A stretch of 64,000 bases of DNA, from assembly GCA_037693485.1 (NCBI GenBank), contig CM075352.1:72604001-72668000 (forward strand). Direction: 5' to 3'. The translations under genes and the position numbers were made by a program. Origin of the DNA: Kitagawia praeruptora (Eukaryota; Streptophyta; Magnoliopsida; Apiales; Apiaceae). Under the pieces are notes generated by a model, which searched no databases, was not told the DNA's origin, and saw only the letters and a list, made by a program, of their open reading frames with translations. This document shows, piece by piece, positions 54,644 to 64,000 of this stretch (the first letter of the stretch is position 1; each line of letters begins with the position of its first letter).

Positions 54644-54946
54644 TTAACATAAACAACTTAAAGAGGTGAGAGATGCTAACTTGGAGACTTTCATGGATAA
54701 AATTTTTTTAACAGAGAATTCCAATTGGCAAGCTAGCACCAGACTTGCTATAAGCCCCTCGTACTCCGACTCATTGTTGATTGTGGAGAATTTGAACTTT
54801 ATGACCTGCTTAATGATGAACCCTTCGGGGCTTGTGAGGATGACCCATGCTCTACCGGCTTGTGAAGTGGATGACCTGTTTGATGTATATGAGGTCCTAT
54901 CCTCCCTCTTTGGTTGAATTGTCGATCTTGCTTGTGTTCTTCGCAC
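54644..54946 (-). pseudogene. Displaced archaeal-type RNase H of Gypsy-F
   Basis: GRAWVILTSPEGFIIKQVIK, then FKFSTINNESEYEGLIASLV, fits the second (archaeal-type) RNase H of Tat/Ogre elements (VILTSPEG..., NNEAEYEALIAGL). In complete elements it follows the first RNase H. Here it lies directly after gag and upstream of protease, so the element is rearranged. Confidence 0.75.
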
Positions 54947-54962
54947 ACCTCGGGAGCTTTTT

Positions 54963-55994
54963 TCATTTCGGTGGTATTCCCATTGAGAGATTTAAATATT
55001 CCCGGAGATTTTCATTTGATCTTTGGCGAATATTCACGAGCGATGCTGTTAGCTTCTTTCCTTTTTTGTTAGTAGAGAATCTTGATCTACACTTTTCTTT
55101 CAGGCTGGTCCATGACCTTATAGGTCTTGGTGGTAGATTATTGAACCACACGAGGGTTGTGCCCTTTAAACACGTCGGGAAGAACTGACACTTCGCCACC
55201 TCAGTGTGCCCAAAGAAAGACATTCTTCCATCAAAGAGGTTAACGAAGTCATGGGGTCCGTGGACCCGTCGAACTGGTCCATTGGTGGTACCTTAAGATC
55301 CCTATTTATCTTAGCTATTTCAATACTTTTTATTAATGAACTCTCTGAAGAGACCTCATTCTCCCCCGATTGTGACCTGATGAATTCCTTGAACCTTTTT
55401 ATGTCCTTCGCTAACAAGCTAGCCGTGCTTGAGCCTTCCTTCTCATAATCTTCATCATCGTCCTTAGAATACTCCTGTTCTGCGTTTCTAATTTTACGTT
55501 TCCTTGATGAGAACGAACCAGAAGGCGCTTCTATTTTGGAATATTTACTCCCCACAGATGTCCTCCATGAAGACCCATAAGTCTCAGTTTGATACTCTGA
55601 AGGACTATGACCCTCAGACACCTCATGGAGTTCCTTTCTGCAACACCTCATGGAGTTCCTTCTGCAACACCTCATGGATTTCCTTCTGCAACACCTCATG
55701 GAGTCCTTTCTGCAATCTGATTATCTCCTTTTTGTGCTTTACTTTTTCAGCTAATATTTGCCTTTCTAGATCTAAACGATGAAGCTCATCATCAACAATA
55801 ACACTGCTTGAAGCTCCAATCTGCTTCTCTTGGGCTTGTTTTTGCCGCTTAATCTTCTCCAAATGTAAATGAGCATCACTTGTTAACACATGTCTCCTTT
55901 GCGGAGTAAGAACTAGCTACCGAGAATCCCTCTCTGATTTACGAGATCCGTTCAACAGATCTGATAGGCTCGGTCTCGACGCTTGTGGAGCCAT
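54963..55994 (-). pseudogene. Gypsy-F gag, several frame breaks
   Basis: Starts at ATG 55994 (MAPQASRPSLSDLLNGSRKS). A TAG lies near 55916, then HLEKIKRQKQAQEKQIGASS and a four-copy 25-bp repeat (55617-55714; HEVLQKE units), where the frame changes. It continues through an acidic/basic stretch to DQFDGSTDP and, in a third frame, the gag core FFPTCLKGTTLVWFNNLPPR, SWTSLKEKCRSRFSTNKK. The core matches the retrotransposon gag domain of Ty3/gypsy elements. Confidence 0.82.
55617..55714. repeat. Four-copy 25-bp tandem repeat in Gypsy-F gag
   Basis: ACACCTCATGGAGTTCCTTC(T)TGCA repeated four times with length differences of 0-1 bp. These are what shift the gag frame. Confidence 0.88.
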
Positions 55995-56193
55995 TTTGAT
56001 TTCTCAACTCGTTTAGGACTAGGAATATCGCGGGTATTCGGAACCAGATTGCTTGTTCCTTGAGCTTCACCGGCCATTCTTCGTTTTTAAACGGAGAATT
56101 AGAGTCGATGAACGAATATTAAGCTCGATCTGTTAATATGTCTAACTGATGTTGGTGTGTGTGTGTGTTTTTGTTTTTTAGGAGGAGGTAAGA

Positions 56194-56210
56194 GCTCCTT
56201 CTAGCGCCAT
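56194..56210 (-). other. Primer-site region of Gypsy-F
   Basis: ATGGCGCTAGAAGGAGC on the minus strand right after the LTR; shares TGGCGCTAGAAGGAG with Gypsy-E. Confidence 0.75.
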
Positions 56211-56332
56211 TGTTGAAGTGTTGTATTATCAAATGACCCATCCTTTACAATGTTGGAGCTATAAGTATATATATAGTGTTCTGATTGGGCCTTTAGTGGG
56301 CTTTACTATCTAAGTGGGCATATGGCCCAACA
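56211..56332 (-). repeat. Gypsy-F 5' LTR (122 bp)
   Basis: Same length as 49564-49685 with one substitution. It contains the TATATATA box. Confidence 0.9.
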
Positions 56333-56442
56333 CCCAACACCTTCAAAATTGACCAAAGTGTTGCCTTAAATCTTATGGTAACATTTTTCAGCATTTTTAA
56401 CACTTATTTTGGGTGTTGCCAAAGACCATATATGGTGTAGTG
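56333..56442. mobile_element. CACTA-2 right end
   Basis: GTTGCC/GGTAAC words lead to the terminus CCATATATGGTGTAGTG, the inverse of CACTACACCATATATGG. The next three bases are TGT, the expected 3-bp duplication. The left terminus is not found in the window, so CACTA-2 may extend left past 40002 or be truncated. It sits in the leader of Copia-G. Confidence 0.8.
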
Positions 56443-56445
56443 TGT

Positions 56446-56596
56446 ATAACCATCTATGAACCGGCTTTGCAAATCTACGAAGTTATGCATCATGGCATAG
56501 TGAACCTACGCATGCTGATTCCACGCAAAATAAGTAACAATCATATAATTATATTATAGTATATATGATTAACCCTAATAATTCAAAATAAGATAG
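56446..56596 (-). other. Copia-G leader remnant
   Basis: About 150 bp between the CACTA-2 end and the Copia-G primer site. It is presumably untranslated leader before gag, cut by CACTA-2. No coding. Confidence 0.6.
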
Positions 56597-56608
56597 GCTC
56601 TGATACCA
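56597..56608 (-). other. Primer binding site, Copia-G
   Basis: TGGTATCAGAGC on the minus strand, two bases from the LTR. Confidence 0.9.
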
Positions 56609-56610
56609 AT

Positions 56611-57031
56611 TGTTATATCTAAATAAATTATCACGGATCATATTATGCGATATTATCAAGGTTACACGATAAAACTGTAGTGCAAAAGCGTACATAATTC
56701 CATGACGGTGAATTATGTATACGGATTCGGGACTTGATCTTCCACAGACTTGATTCAGCTCTAACCGTAGGAATAGAGGAGTAGAGGTTGTGAATAGTCT
56801 TGAGGACCAAGACCCTATTATGTTCTTTATATAGTAGTCTAATTAGACCCCATTAACCCTAATCAGATTACTATTGGGTATTACACATTACAAAGCCCAT
56901 ACCAAATAAGATGTTATTGGACCCTTTATTTTAGATCACTTAATTAGTCCAAATAGAACAAACATTTAATATAATTATTTTTAATTTGTAAGCCCATAAA
57001 TTATTATTAGATTATAAAAAATAATCTAACA
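56611..57031 (-). repeat. Copia-G 5' LTR (421 bp)
   Basis: TGTTATATCTAAAT...ATAATCTAACA in plus orientation, followed by a primer site on the inner side. A minus-strand TATATAAAG is near 56818. It inserted within the Copia-H reverse transcriptase, directly after the YVDD region. Gag and pol of this element are not in the window. Confidence 0.85.
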
Positions 57032-58396
57032 AGTACTTGTGAGCAAAACATCATCTACGTATATAACAGTAATGCAAATTTTGTCACCAGGTTTCTTAGT
57101 GAATAAGTTATAGTCATTTTTAGATTGAGTGAAACCTTGACTAAGCAACTCTATCACTAATTTAGCATTTCATATGCATGAAGCCTGTTTAAGACCATAG
57201 ATGGACTTACGAAGCAAATACACATAATTGTTGGGATTGGCAATACCCTCAGGAACTTTCGTATAGATCTCTTCAGTTAAAGAACCATGCAAAAAAGCAT
57301 TATTATTAACATATAGTTGAAATATATGTCATTGTTTAAAAGCTGCAACAGCAAGAAGAGTCCGAACGGTACCCATCTTAACAACAGGGGAGAAGGTCTC
57401 CTCATAATCTCTACCAAACTTTTGATTGAAGCCTTTAGCTACAAGATGGGCCTTGCAACGTTCAAGACTGCCATATGATTTCAACTTCACTTTATACACC
57501 CATTTTGAGCCAATTGGCTTTTTTCCAGGTGGAAGTGGCACTAAGTCCCATGTATTATTTTATGAAGAGCATCAAGTACAACTTGCATAGCAGAAATTCA
57601 AAGGGGATCTTTAGATACTTGAGCATATGAAGTAGGCTCAACAATTGTGTAAGTGGGGGTTGATGGCGTATATTGAACCAAATTACACCAATGAGGTGTT
57701 GGATGAACATAACTAGTATGACACTGATAGGACTCAAGATATGCAGGTGGGTTATGTGGTCTATCTGATCGTCTTAAAACAGGTAAAGTAGACTCGGTAC
57801 TAAGATCAACCACTACAGAAGAATCAGTTGCAGAAGTGCTAATTGATGAAGAAGAAGTAGTCTCATTCTGATCATGATCAGAAATAGAAGAAAATGATGA
57901 ATGCATAACATTATCATTCTCATTAGAATGTGCACAGTCTGAATCTAATGCAAATATAGAACCAGTACTTGAAGGTAGATAGATTTTTCAAGATAATCAA
58001 TAGACTGACCAGAAGTATGGAAAGAAAAGTGACTTTCATGAAAGTGAACATCTCTAAATATAGATATTTGGAAAGAAAAAAGGTTAAGTACTTTATAACC
58101 TTTTCGAAGAGTAAAATAACCCAAGAATACACAAGGACTAGGCCTAGGGTCAAAATTGTGTTTGTTAATATTTAGTGTAGAGACAAAGCATAAGCATCCG
58201 AATATTTTTAAGTATTTCAAATTAGGAGCTAGGTGATATAGCCTAAAATAAGGAGTCTCATATTTAGTACTCTGCAAGGGAAGTGTATTAATCAGATAAG
58301 TGGCACACAATATACATTTCCCCCAAAACTTAGCTGGAACTTTAGATTGAAAATAAAGTGAACAAGCAATTTCAAGAAAGGATATGTGTTTACGCT
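57032..58396 (-). pseudogene. Copia-H pol fragment (integrase end to reverse transcriptase)
   Basis: Minus strand, several frames: integrase C-terminal half (CATYLINTLPLQSTKYETPY; FGCLCFVSTLN; PRPSPCVFLGYFTLRKGYKV) at 58310-57945, a Ser/Thr linker with RRSDRPHNPPAYLESY at 57906-57598, and reverse transcriptase (IGSKWVYKVKLKSYGSLERC, KAHLVAKGFNQKFGRDYEET) at 57541-57329. It continues to VIYVDDVLLTST at 57032. Stops and frameshifts throughout. Sequence is of another copia branch than A-D (KPIGSKWVYK type). It is the oldest layer on this side: Copia-G and Copia-I both interrupt it. Confidence 0.88.
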
Positions 58397-59529
58397 TGTT
58401 AGGTCCGGAATAACGTAGAAGGGGGGTTAAATACGTTATTTAAAAATATTTCGATTTTTGATGTGGATATAAAATCAAAAATACTAAATCGAAATAACAC
58501 AACTGTGTGGGAAATATCTTTAAATAGATAAAACCCGGAGGTTTGCTACACAATCTAATCCTATATATGGATCAGCTACAAAATCAAACACTCTTAGGAT
58601 AGTTTAGGCACGAGGACCTTCTACCCGACACATCCTGAAAGCGGGCTAAGCCGGCTTTCCTACTAGATGGACTGTCTAGCAGCTTACACAGAGATGATAT
58701 AAGAGAGAGAATAGAAAGTTGTGTGTTGAGGTGTGTTTTGAAATGAAATACAACAGGCCTATTTATAGGTTTTAGAAAGTCACTATGCTGCACTATTTCA
58801 ACAACCCCCGTGGGCCCCACCTGCATAGTAACACTATTCCAACAACCACAAAAACGGGTCTGTTGAAAATATTTTGGACGTGGGCCCCACCAGCCACTAT
58901 TTGAACAGTCTATTCACGTGGGCCCGGATGAATAGTAATTTTCGTTACTATTCATGAATAGTAATTTCGATTACTATTTATATGAATAGTACTATTCATG
59001 TGAATAGTGATTTCGGTTACTATTCATATGAATAGTGATTTCGGTTACTATTCACATGAATATTGATTTTAGTTACTATTCATATGAATAGTGATTTTGA
59101 ATACTATTCATTTTCCTCTTAATTTGACATCCTTAAATATGCAGCTTCCAAAATGGAGGATATCAATACTGCTCTAAACTCAATCATACCTCTTAACAGT
59201 TTTCTAAGTTAGATACTTCGATTCCTTTGTGAAGTGTTGACGCCTAGTGCAACTGGTCTGGTTCACAGACGACTAACATTCACTCATGGTCTTTGTATCA
59301 TGTCTTTAAGACCACTGTAATCTTTTGGCCCTTCAACTGAATCATATGTACATCTTATTCTGTCACTGAGGCTTGATCATGTTAATGAACTTCTTTCAGC
59401 GACTTGATCCTTGTTGATGCATGTTCTTCAACTTTCATGATCCCTGTATAGAGTTAATATTATTTATCTTTTATCCTAGTTGAGTTATATATGTCCTCTA
59501 TTACATATTACATTACGTTATGCTTTACA
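58397..59529 (-). repeat. Copia-I 3' LTR (1133 bp)
   Basis: TGTTAGGTCCGG...GCTTTACA in plus orientation. There is no primer site on its left, so it ends the element there, inside the Copia-H integrase. A C-run is near 58425. At 58926-59112 an array of TGAATAGT/ACTATTCA with GTAATTTCG(G/A)TTACTATT forms nested palindromes. Confidence 0.88.
58760..58767 (-). promoter_or_regulatory. TATA box of the Copia-I LTR
   Basis: TATAAATA on the minus strand, about 160 bp downstream (in transcription order) of the palindrome array. Confidence 0.6.
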
Positions 59530-59747
59530 ATCCCCCCCTATTTGATTGTTAGGGTTTGACAAGCAAATTCCTAGAGGATAACTAATCTGATAAAAAAAAA
59601 TGAAATACAAAGATAAATAATATTAGAGTACATTCTGGATCATATATACATTTTCTAGATTTCCAAGCACAAGAAAATTGTTCCTCTAGACTGAACATAT
59701 CTTCAAGTCTGCCTTTGCTTTCTTTCCACATAGCACGAATATTCCAA
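59530..59747 (-). other. Copia-I polypurine tract and ORF3 3' region
   Basis: CAAATAGGGGGGGAT (59530-59544, minus) directly precedes the LTR. The rest is untranslated. Confidence 0.85.
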
Positions 59748-60759
59748 TTAGCTTTTCCTTTCCCAAAATAAAGTTAATTCTGTGTCAACAACCTTTTCCT
59801 TGCCCTTATTACGCCTAGTAGCTTCTTGATCATCCACCTTCTCCCCCTCAGTTGGGTTATCCTCCAGAGTAGTAGGATGTGGAATTGGTAAATTAGACGA
59901 AGCTGTCTTCCCCAAGGAATGAATTGCATGACTAAATTGGGATGCCATGGAACTTAATTGAACCTGGAATGCATCATGTTGAATAAGTTGCAAATTTTTG
60001 ATTTCTGCAATGGACTTACAGATATTTTGCAACTCTTTCTCCATTGTTTGGACCCGTGTAAGGAGTCTGCTATATTCCTTTCTGGTTACAGGTGCATGTG
60101 GTTGAGTAGGTTGCTCACTCGTATGTTCTGCAGGTGTTTCACTCAACACTCTATATTCACTCGGTTTAGTGGTTTGGGTTACACTTACATGTTCTGTTGG
60201 TGTTTCCCTCAACTTTCCTCTAGAGCTTCCACCGATATGTGTACCTGCAAATGAAATCATCCTAGCCCCTTTTTCAGAGGTCACGGATGGTGCAATGAAA
60301 GTTCGTGAGCTTCCGTCCTCGCGTGAAGCGAGTTGCCGACCACTGGTAAAAAGTGGTAAATCTCGAAAGAGATCCAGAGATTTTCCCTCTAGGAGGTTAA
60401 ACTTGAATCGATTAAATGGCACAAAACCCAAGTTTCCCTCGTACGTCTGTGAAGACACTTGGTTCATAAAAGAACCACCCACCAATGGATCTTTCCGTAA
60501 AATGGAAGATTCACCAGCAGTTATTGAGGTAGGTAATTCCACCTCAGATGTCTGTGAAGGCATTTGATCTTTAGAAAGATCATCAACCACTCGTATGTTC
60601 TGTGAAATGGAACTCATGATAGTTGCTCCCGTCAATTCAACCTCATTTACATTTACACTCATTGGATAAGAAAGAATTGTTTCACTAACAGTTGCCGTTA
60701 CCTCAGGTTCATTGGATTTACTTCGTTTAGAATGAGGTAGAGCGGCTTGAAAGGCAGAG
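59748..60759 (-). pseudogene. Copia-I ORF3, C-terminal part, cut by Copia-J
   Basis: The minus frame is open from the Copia-J LTR boundary (SAFQAALPHSKRSKSNEPEV, then the Met at 60662) to the stop at 59748, about 337 codons. It is Ser/Thr-rich, with two related motifs RETPTEHVSV and SETPAEHTSE, a coiled coil (YSRLLTRVQTMEKELQNICK) and a basic tail RRNKGKEKVVD. The position between pol (missing) and polypurine tract, and the low-complexity plus coiled-coil layout, match the Copia-C and Copia-D ORF3. Confidence 0.7.
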
Positions 60760-61806
60760 TGTATTAACTTGTAACACTATAACTAATGTAACTCAATTAA
60801 AAGAAAAGATACTTAACCAGAAGACAATCAAGAACAAGAAGTCACAATAAATCAACACTAAATGAAGACAAGGAAATTGATACAATTGAACATGTTAACT
60901 ATGATCAAGCCAAGAAGAAATCATTGAGAGAAGTTCAAGTCAAAGTTGTTCAGGCCTCAGTGATTTGAGAATTCGAGATTCAAGATCATAACTATCAGTA
61001 TCAACAAGACCAATGGATTTCAAGTGAACAAGAAGGAAAGCAAATATTGGAAAGCCAAGTTACTAAGTGAATATGGTAATTTATTCAAGAAGCAGAAACA
61101 CTATCAAGACTAGTCACTTATGAACCAGACCAGTGCATCAAGTGTCAGGACATTGATAGCAAGTTTATGTCAGTAATAAAGATCCATGTTCAAGAGCTTG
61201 CCGAAGAATAAAGAAGACATGAAGATATCACAAGCTCAAGATGTGCATTGAAGTTTCAAGTTGAAGACCAGAATATTTTCTAAGTACCAAATGTTCTGGA
61301 TGGCCAAGTAGAATATTTCTAAGTAGAAGTTCGACTTAGAAATTTCGAGATGGCTAAGTAGAAATTCTCAAGTAGAAGTTCTACTTAGAGTGCAGCTTCA
61401 ACATGACACATGGCATCTTCTGATTGGCAGATTTCCAAGCTTTCAAGATAAGGCAAGATTTATGTGGACATCATTGGGCCACGTACATCTTAGTCTTTGA
61501 AGACTACAGGACATAGATTACATATAGTATAAATAGAAGCACTTGTGTAATGTTTTAAGTTAGTGAGCAATATTGAGAAAAACACAAGAAAAAGAGAGAG
61601 AGTATATTCACAGAGCTTAGAATCATTCACTTCTCTCTGAACTTCTGTTATACTTTGTAATGAATGTTGTAGCAACCTTTTCAAGTTATATATAAAGAAA
61701 TATATTCCTTGAATCTGTGTGTTCATTTATTGCATCGTATTTATTGCTTCTCAAAATCGAAAAGTTGTATTCACCCCCCCCCTCTACAACACATTTGGAC
61801 CTAACA
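60760..61806 (+). repeat. Copia-J 5' LTR (1047 bp)
   Basis: TGTATTAACTTG...GGACCTAACA followed by a primer site. The cluster 61300-61395 holds TTCTACTTAGA, CTAAGTAGAA, TTCGACTTAG and related words. A C-run is near 61777. It interrupts the Copia-I ORF3. The partner duplication and 3' LTR are outside the window. Confidence 0.9.
61528..61535 (+). promoter_or_regulatory. TATA box of the Copia-J LTR
   Basis: TATAAATA in the context TAGTATAAATAGAAGC, about 130 bp downstream of the word cluster. Confidence 0.65.
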
Positions 61807-61808
61807 AT

Positions 61809-61820
61809 TGGTATCAGAGC
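61809..61820 (+). other. Primer binding site, Copia-J
   Basis: TGGTATCAGAGC two bases after the LTR. Confidence 0.93.
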
Positions 61821-62537
61821 GGTTGTTTGACATACAAAACATAGATCCTTGTGTTTGGTAGAAGAATCGTGAGTTTTCATTTTCTAGATCTACTTTTCAT
61901 TTTTTCGAAAAGTGTGCTTTAATTCGTTTCCAGTGAAAACTCATCCGAGAAAAATTATTTAAATACTCCAGGTGTGATTATTTGGCTTGGGTGTATTTTA
62001 ATTAATTTTTGTGAATTAATCTGGGTACTTTAATATTTGGTGTTCTTGAGTGTTCATCATCTGTTCTTATCAAATAAGAAAACCCAACAACTTTTCAATT
62101 TCCTTTTCAAAGAAATTATAGTCAAAAAGGTGTTTTTGGCACTTTTGATTTGATTATTATTCCTTGGCCGAAAGCAAAAGAAAGTGTACTCAGTGCTTAG
62201 CAAGTGGGTTAGTCACTTTCGGTGTGTAAAGTAATCAAAAGTCAAAAAGGGTGTTAAAGTGATAATATTGTTTATTCAATATTAAAAGTAATCTGCAGAA
62301 AATTATTCTAAGGACAAAAAGTTCTACATAGAATTTCTACTTGAGATTTTCTACATAGAATTTCGACTTGGACAATTTCTACTTGGTGAATTTCGACTTG
62401 GACAATTTCTACTTAGAGAAATTTCGACTTGAGCAAAATTTCTACTTAGAGAAATTTCGACTTGGCAGAAGTTCTACATAGATATTCTACATAGCCTAGT
62501 CTTGGGTACTTAGAAATTTTTAGTGACAAGATTTGAA
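61821..62537 (+). repeat. Copia-J leader with word array
   Basis: 717 bp before gag without an ORF. From 62318 to 62500 it carries more than ten alternating TTCTACTTGG/TTTCGACTTGG/TTCTACATAGA words, continuing the LTR word family into the RNA leader, where packaging signals are expected. Confidence 0.8.
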
Positions 62538-64000
62538 ATGGCTCCTAAAAATTCTTTCAAGATCCCAATGTTCAGCCGAGATCACTATGAAGAATGGGTT
62601 TTTAGAATGAGACTCTACTTAGAGACTATTAATCCTGAGTATCTGGAAGTCCTTGAAAAGGGTAAATTTGTTCCAATGAAAGCTATTCCTGAGCGTACGG
62701 AAGGAGAGGAGGTTATACCTGCTCGGTCTGAGCCTAAAAAGGCAGCGGACTTTACGGATGCTGACAAGGAGCAAATAGCTTATGATACTTCTGTAAGACA
62801 AACCTTGATGGAATCTCTTGATCATGAAATGTTCAACATAGTCAAAGGTTTGAATACAGCAAAGAAGATTTGGGACAAGATAGAAGTTGTCATGGAAGGA
62901 TCTGCAGAGGTTAGAAGTAACAAGACACTTATACTCAAGATGGAGTATGACACCTTTAGAATACGAAAAGGAGAAAGCATAACAGATGTCTATCTACGAT
63001 TCAGTCAGTTGGTATTGGATTTGAATCTGAGAGGTGTAACTCTCCCCATGGTTGAAACCAATACGAGATATCTGAGGAACCAGCCAAAGAGCATTGAACA
63101 TAGGGTCTACGCAATCAGAGAAACCAGAGATTTGCATACAACTTCTCTGGAAGAATATTATGGAATTCTAAAGACCTATGAGCTGGAAACACTTCAAGAT
63201 CAAGCATGGGACATTGATTCAAAAGGAAAAGAAACTGCATCAGGATTAGTTGCTAATGAGGAAGAGTCAAAGAAGGCAATGGTTGCAACAAAGCCTAAAT
63301 CATCACCTGCACCACATCAAGTTGATAATGATGACGAGTGTGCATCTAACAGTGATGATGACTACTTCACCCAAGAAGAGCTGGACAACATGGACGATAG
63401 TGTCGTGGCATACATGGCAAGGAAGTTCAGCAACATGAGATTCAGAAAGAGCAACCGACCATAGATAAATTCTTCATCTTATTATCGGGCTGCTAAGGGT
63501 GGTGGTAGTTCGTCAGGCTACCAAGGTAAAGGCAAGAATACCAGCTACAAATCTCCTTTGGATTTCAAAATGAAGTTCAAATGCTATAACTGTGGAGAAC
63601 CTGGACACTTTGCCTCGGACTGCAAAAAGCCTAAACAGACTTATCCAAAAGAGACATTTGAAGCCCTCAAAAGCAAGTATGAATCGCTGGTGAAAGAAAG
63701 ACATGGAAAAAGAGCATTATTAGTAACAGAAGGAAGAGCTTGGGATGATTCAGATGAGGAAGATGTTACTCATGTAGCAAACTTTGCGCTCATGGCTGAG
63801 ACATCAGAGGAACCAGAGGTACCAGTTCTAACCCTTAAAGTAGAAATGTCTATTGATGATTATAAGGAACAGAACGGAGCTCTTAGAGAAGAGATCTACA
63901 TGTTGTGCAAAAGCCTAGACACTTCTCAAAAGGAACAGAAAACACTTGTCGCCAAAAGCAGAATGCTTGAGGCAAAAGTGGAAGAGTTAGAGGCTGCTTG
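62538..64000 (+). pseudogene. Copia-J gag, one in-frame TAG, 3' end outside window
   Basis: I chose ATG 62538 (GAAATGG, MAPKNSFKIPMFSRDHYEEW) over 62523 for its context. The capsid-like domain follows (VFRMRLYLETINPEYLEVLE; TLILKMEYDTFRIRKGESIT). After an acidic stretch a TAG lies at 63462-63464. The same frame then stays open to the window end with the zinc knuckle CYNCGEPGHFASDC (about 63580-63621) and a coiled-coil start. Apart from the stop it appears intact. Confidence 0.92.

Larger units (their letters stand above)
49564..56332 (-). mobile_element. Gypsy-F: rearranged Ty3/gypsy (Tat-like) element with 122-bp LTRs
   Basis: Two 122-bp direct repeats with a single difference (TACAAG/TATAAG) enclose 6.5 kb. 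Minus-strand layout: primer site TGGCGCTAGAAGGAG, gag, a displaced archaeal-type RNase H, a tandem-repeat region, protease end/reverse transcriptase/RNase H, an ORF on the opposite strand, then purine tract AGGGGGGGACTGAA. No integrase seen. Genes are broken although the LTRs are nearly identical, so it was probably mobilised in trans. The flanks CAAAA and CCCAA do not form a clean duplication. Confidence 0.88.

Noticed and set aside
49559..56337. Target-site duplication of Gypsy-F
   Set aside because: The flanks CAAAA and CCCAA do not match; TTCAAAA occurs 9-10 bp further right, but that would need extra bases after the LTR.
57923..58175. Small ORFs on both strands over the Copia-H integrase
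   Set aside because: Frame shadows of the decayed integrase.

Overview
The window is plant nuclear DNA, almost certainly from a eudicot with a large, repeat-rich genome. It is a stack of nested transposons. The evidence is Ty1/copia gag-pol with initiator-Met primer sites, Ty3/gypsy fragments with an archaeal-type RNase H and an antisense ORF, two CACTA DNA transposons, and two fragments of plant genes: cytosolic ribosomal protein eL18 and an AGL65/AGL30-like MIKC* MADS-box gene. An asterid is my best guess, at low confidence, from the style of the extra retrotransposon ORF. I see no intact host gene, tRNA, rRNA or CRISPR array.

Left block (1-9091, all minus strand). Copia-A runs off the left edge. 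Its pol frame is open for 1098 codons, but its gag is broken. Its 5' LTR (5573-6306) sits inside the gag of a second copy of the same family, Copia-A' (6307-8143). The 5' LTR of A' in turn sits inside the gag of Copia-B (8144-9091).

Middle block (9092-40001). Copia-C is one long minus-strand element: LTR 39016-40001, gag, pol, then a 1487-codon third ORF. It is split by CACTA-1 (15805-20605, 3-bp duplication AAA), which carries eL18 exons with introns, and by Copia-D (22239-36356, plus strand, 5-bp duplication GACAT). Copia-D is a young element of 14,118 bp with 1290-bp LTRs, intact gag, pol with one stop codon, and an intact 1580-aa ORF3. The sequence found where the 3' LTR of Copia-C should be belongs to a different LTR family.

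Right block (40002-64000). A unique-looking stretch holds a MITE and three MADS-box exons split by Gypsy-E, a coding-poor gypsy element (42655-47706). Next come an unrecognised coding segment and the right end of CACTA-2 (to 56442). CACTA-2 is interrupted by Gypsy-F (49564-56332), which has 122-bp LTRs that are nearly identical. Beyond it lie the Copia-G LTR, a Copia-H pol fragment, the 3' end of Copia-I and the 5' half of Copia-J (plus strand, off the right edge).

Three patterns cut across families. Each copia family carries its own short word, repeated in both orientations, in its LTRs and internal DNA. A downstream ORF without visible membrane segments recurs in three families and seems to have its own promoter in Copia-C. 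A 3'-splice-site-like sequence lies just after the gag stop codon in three families.
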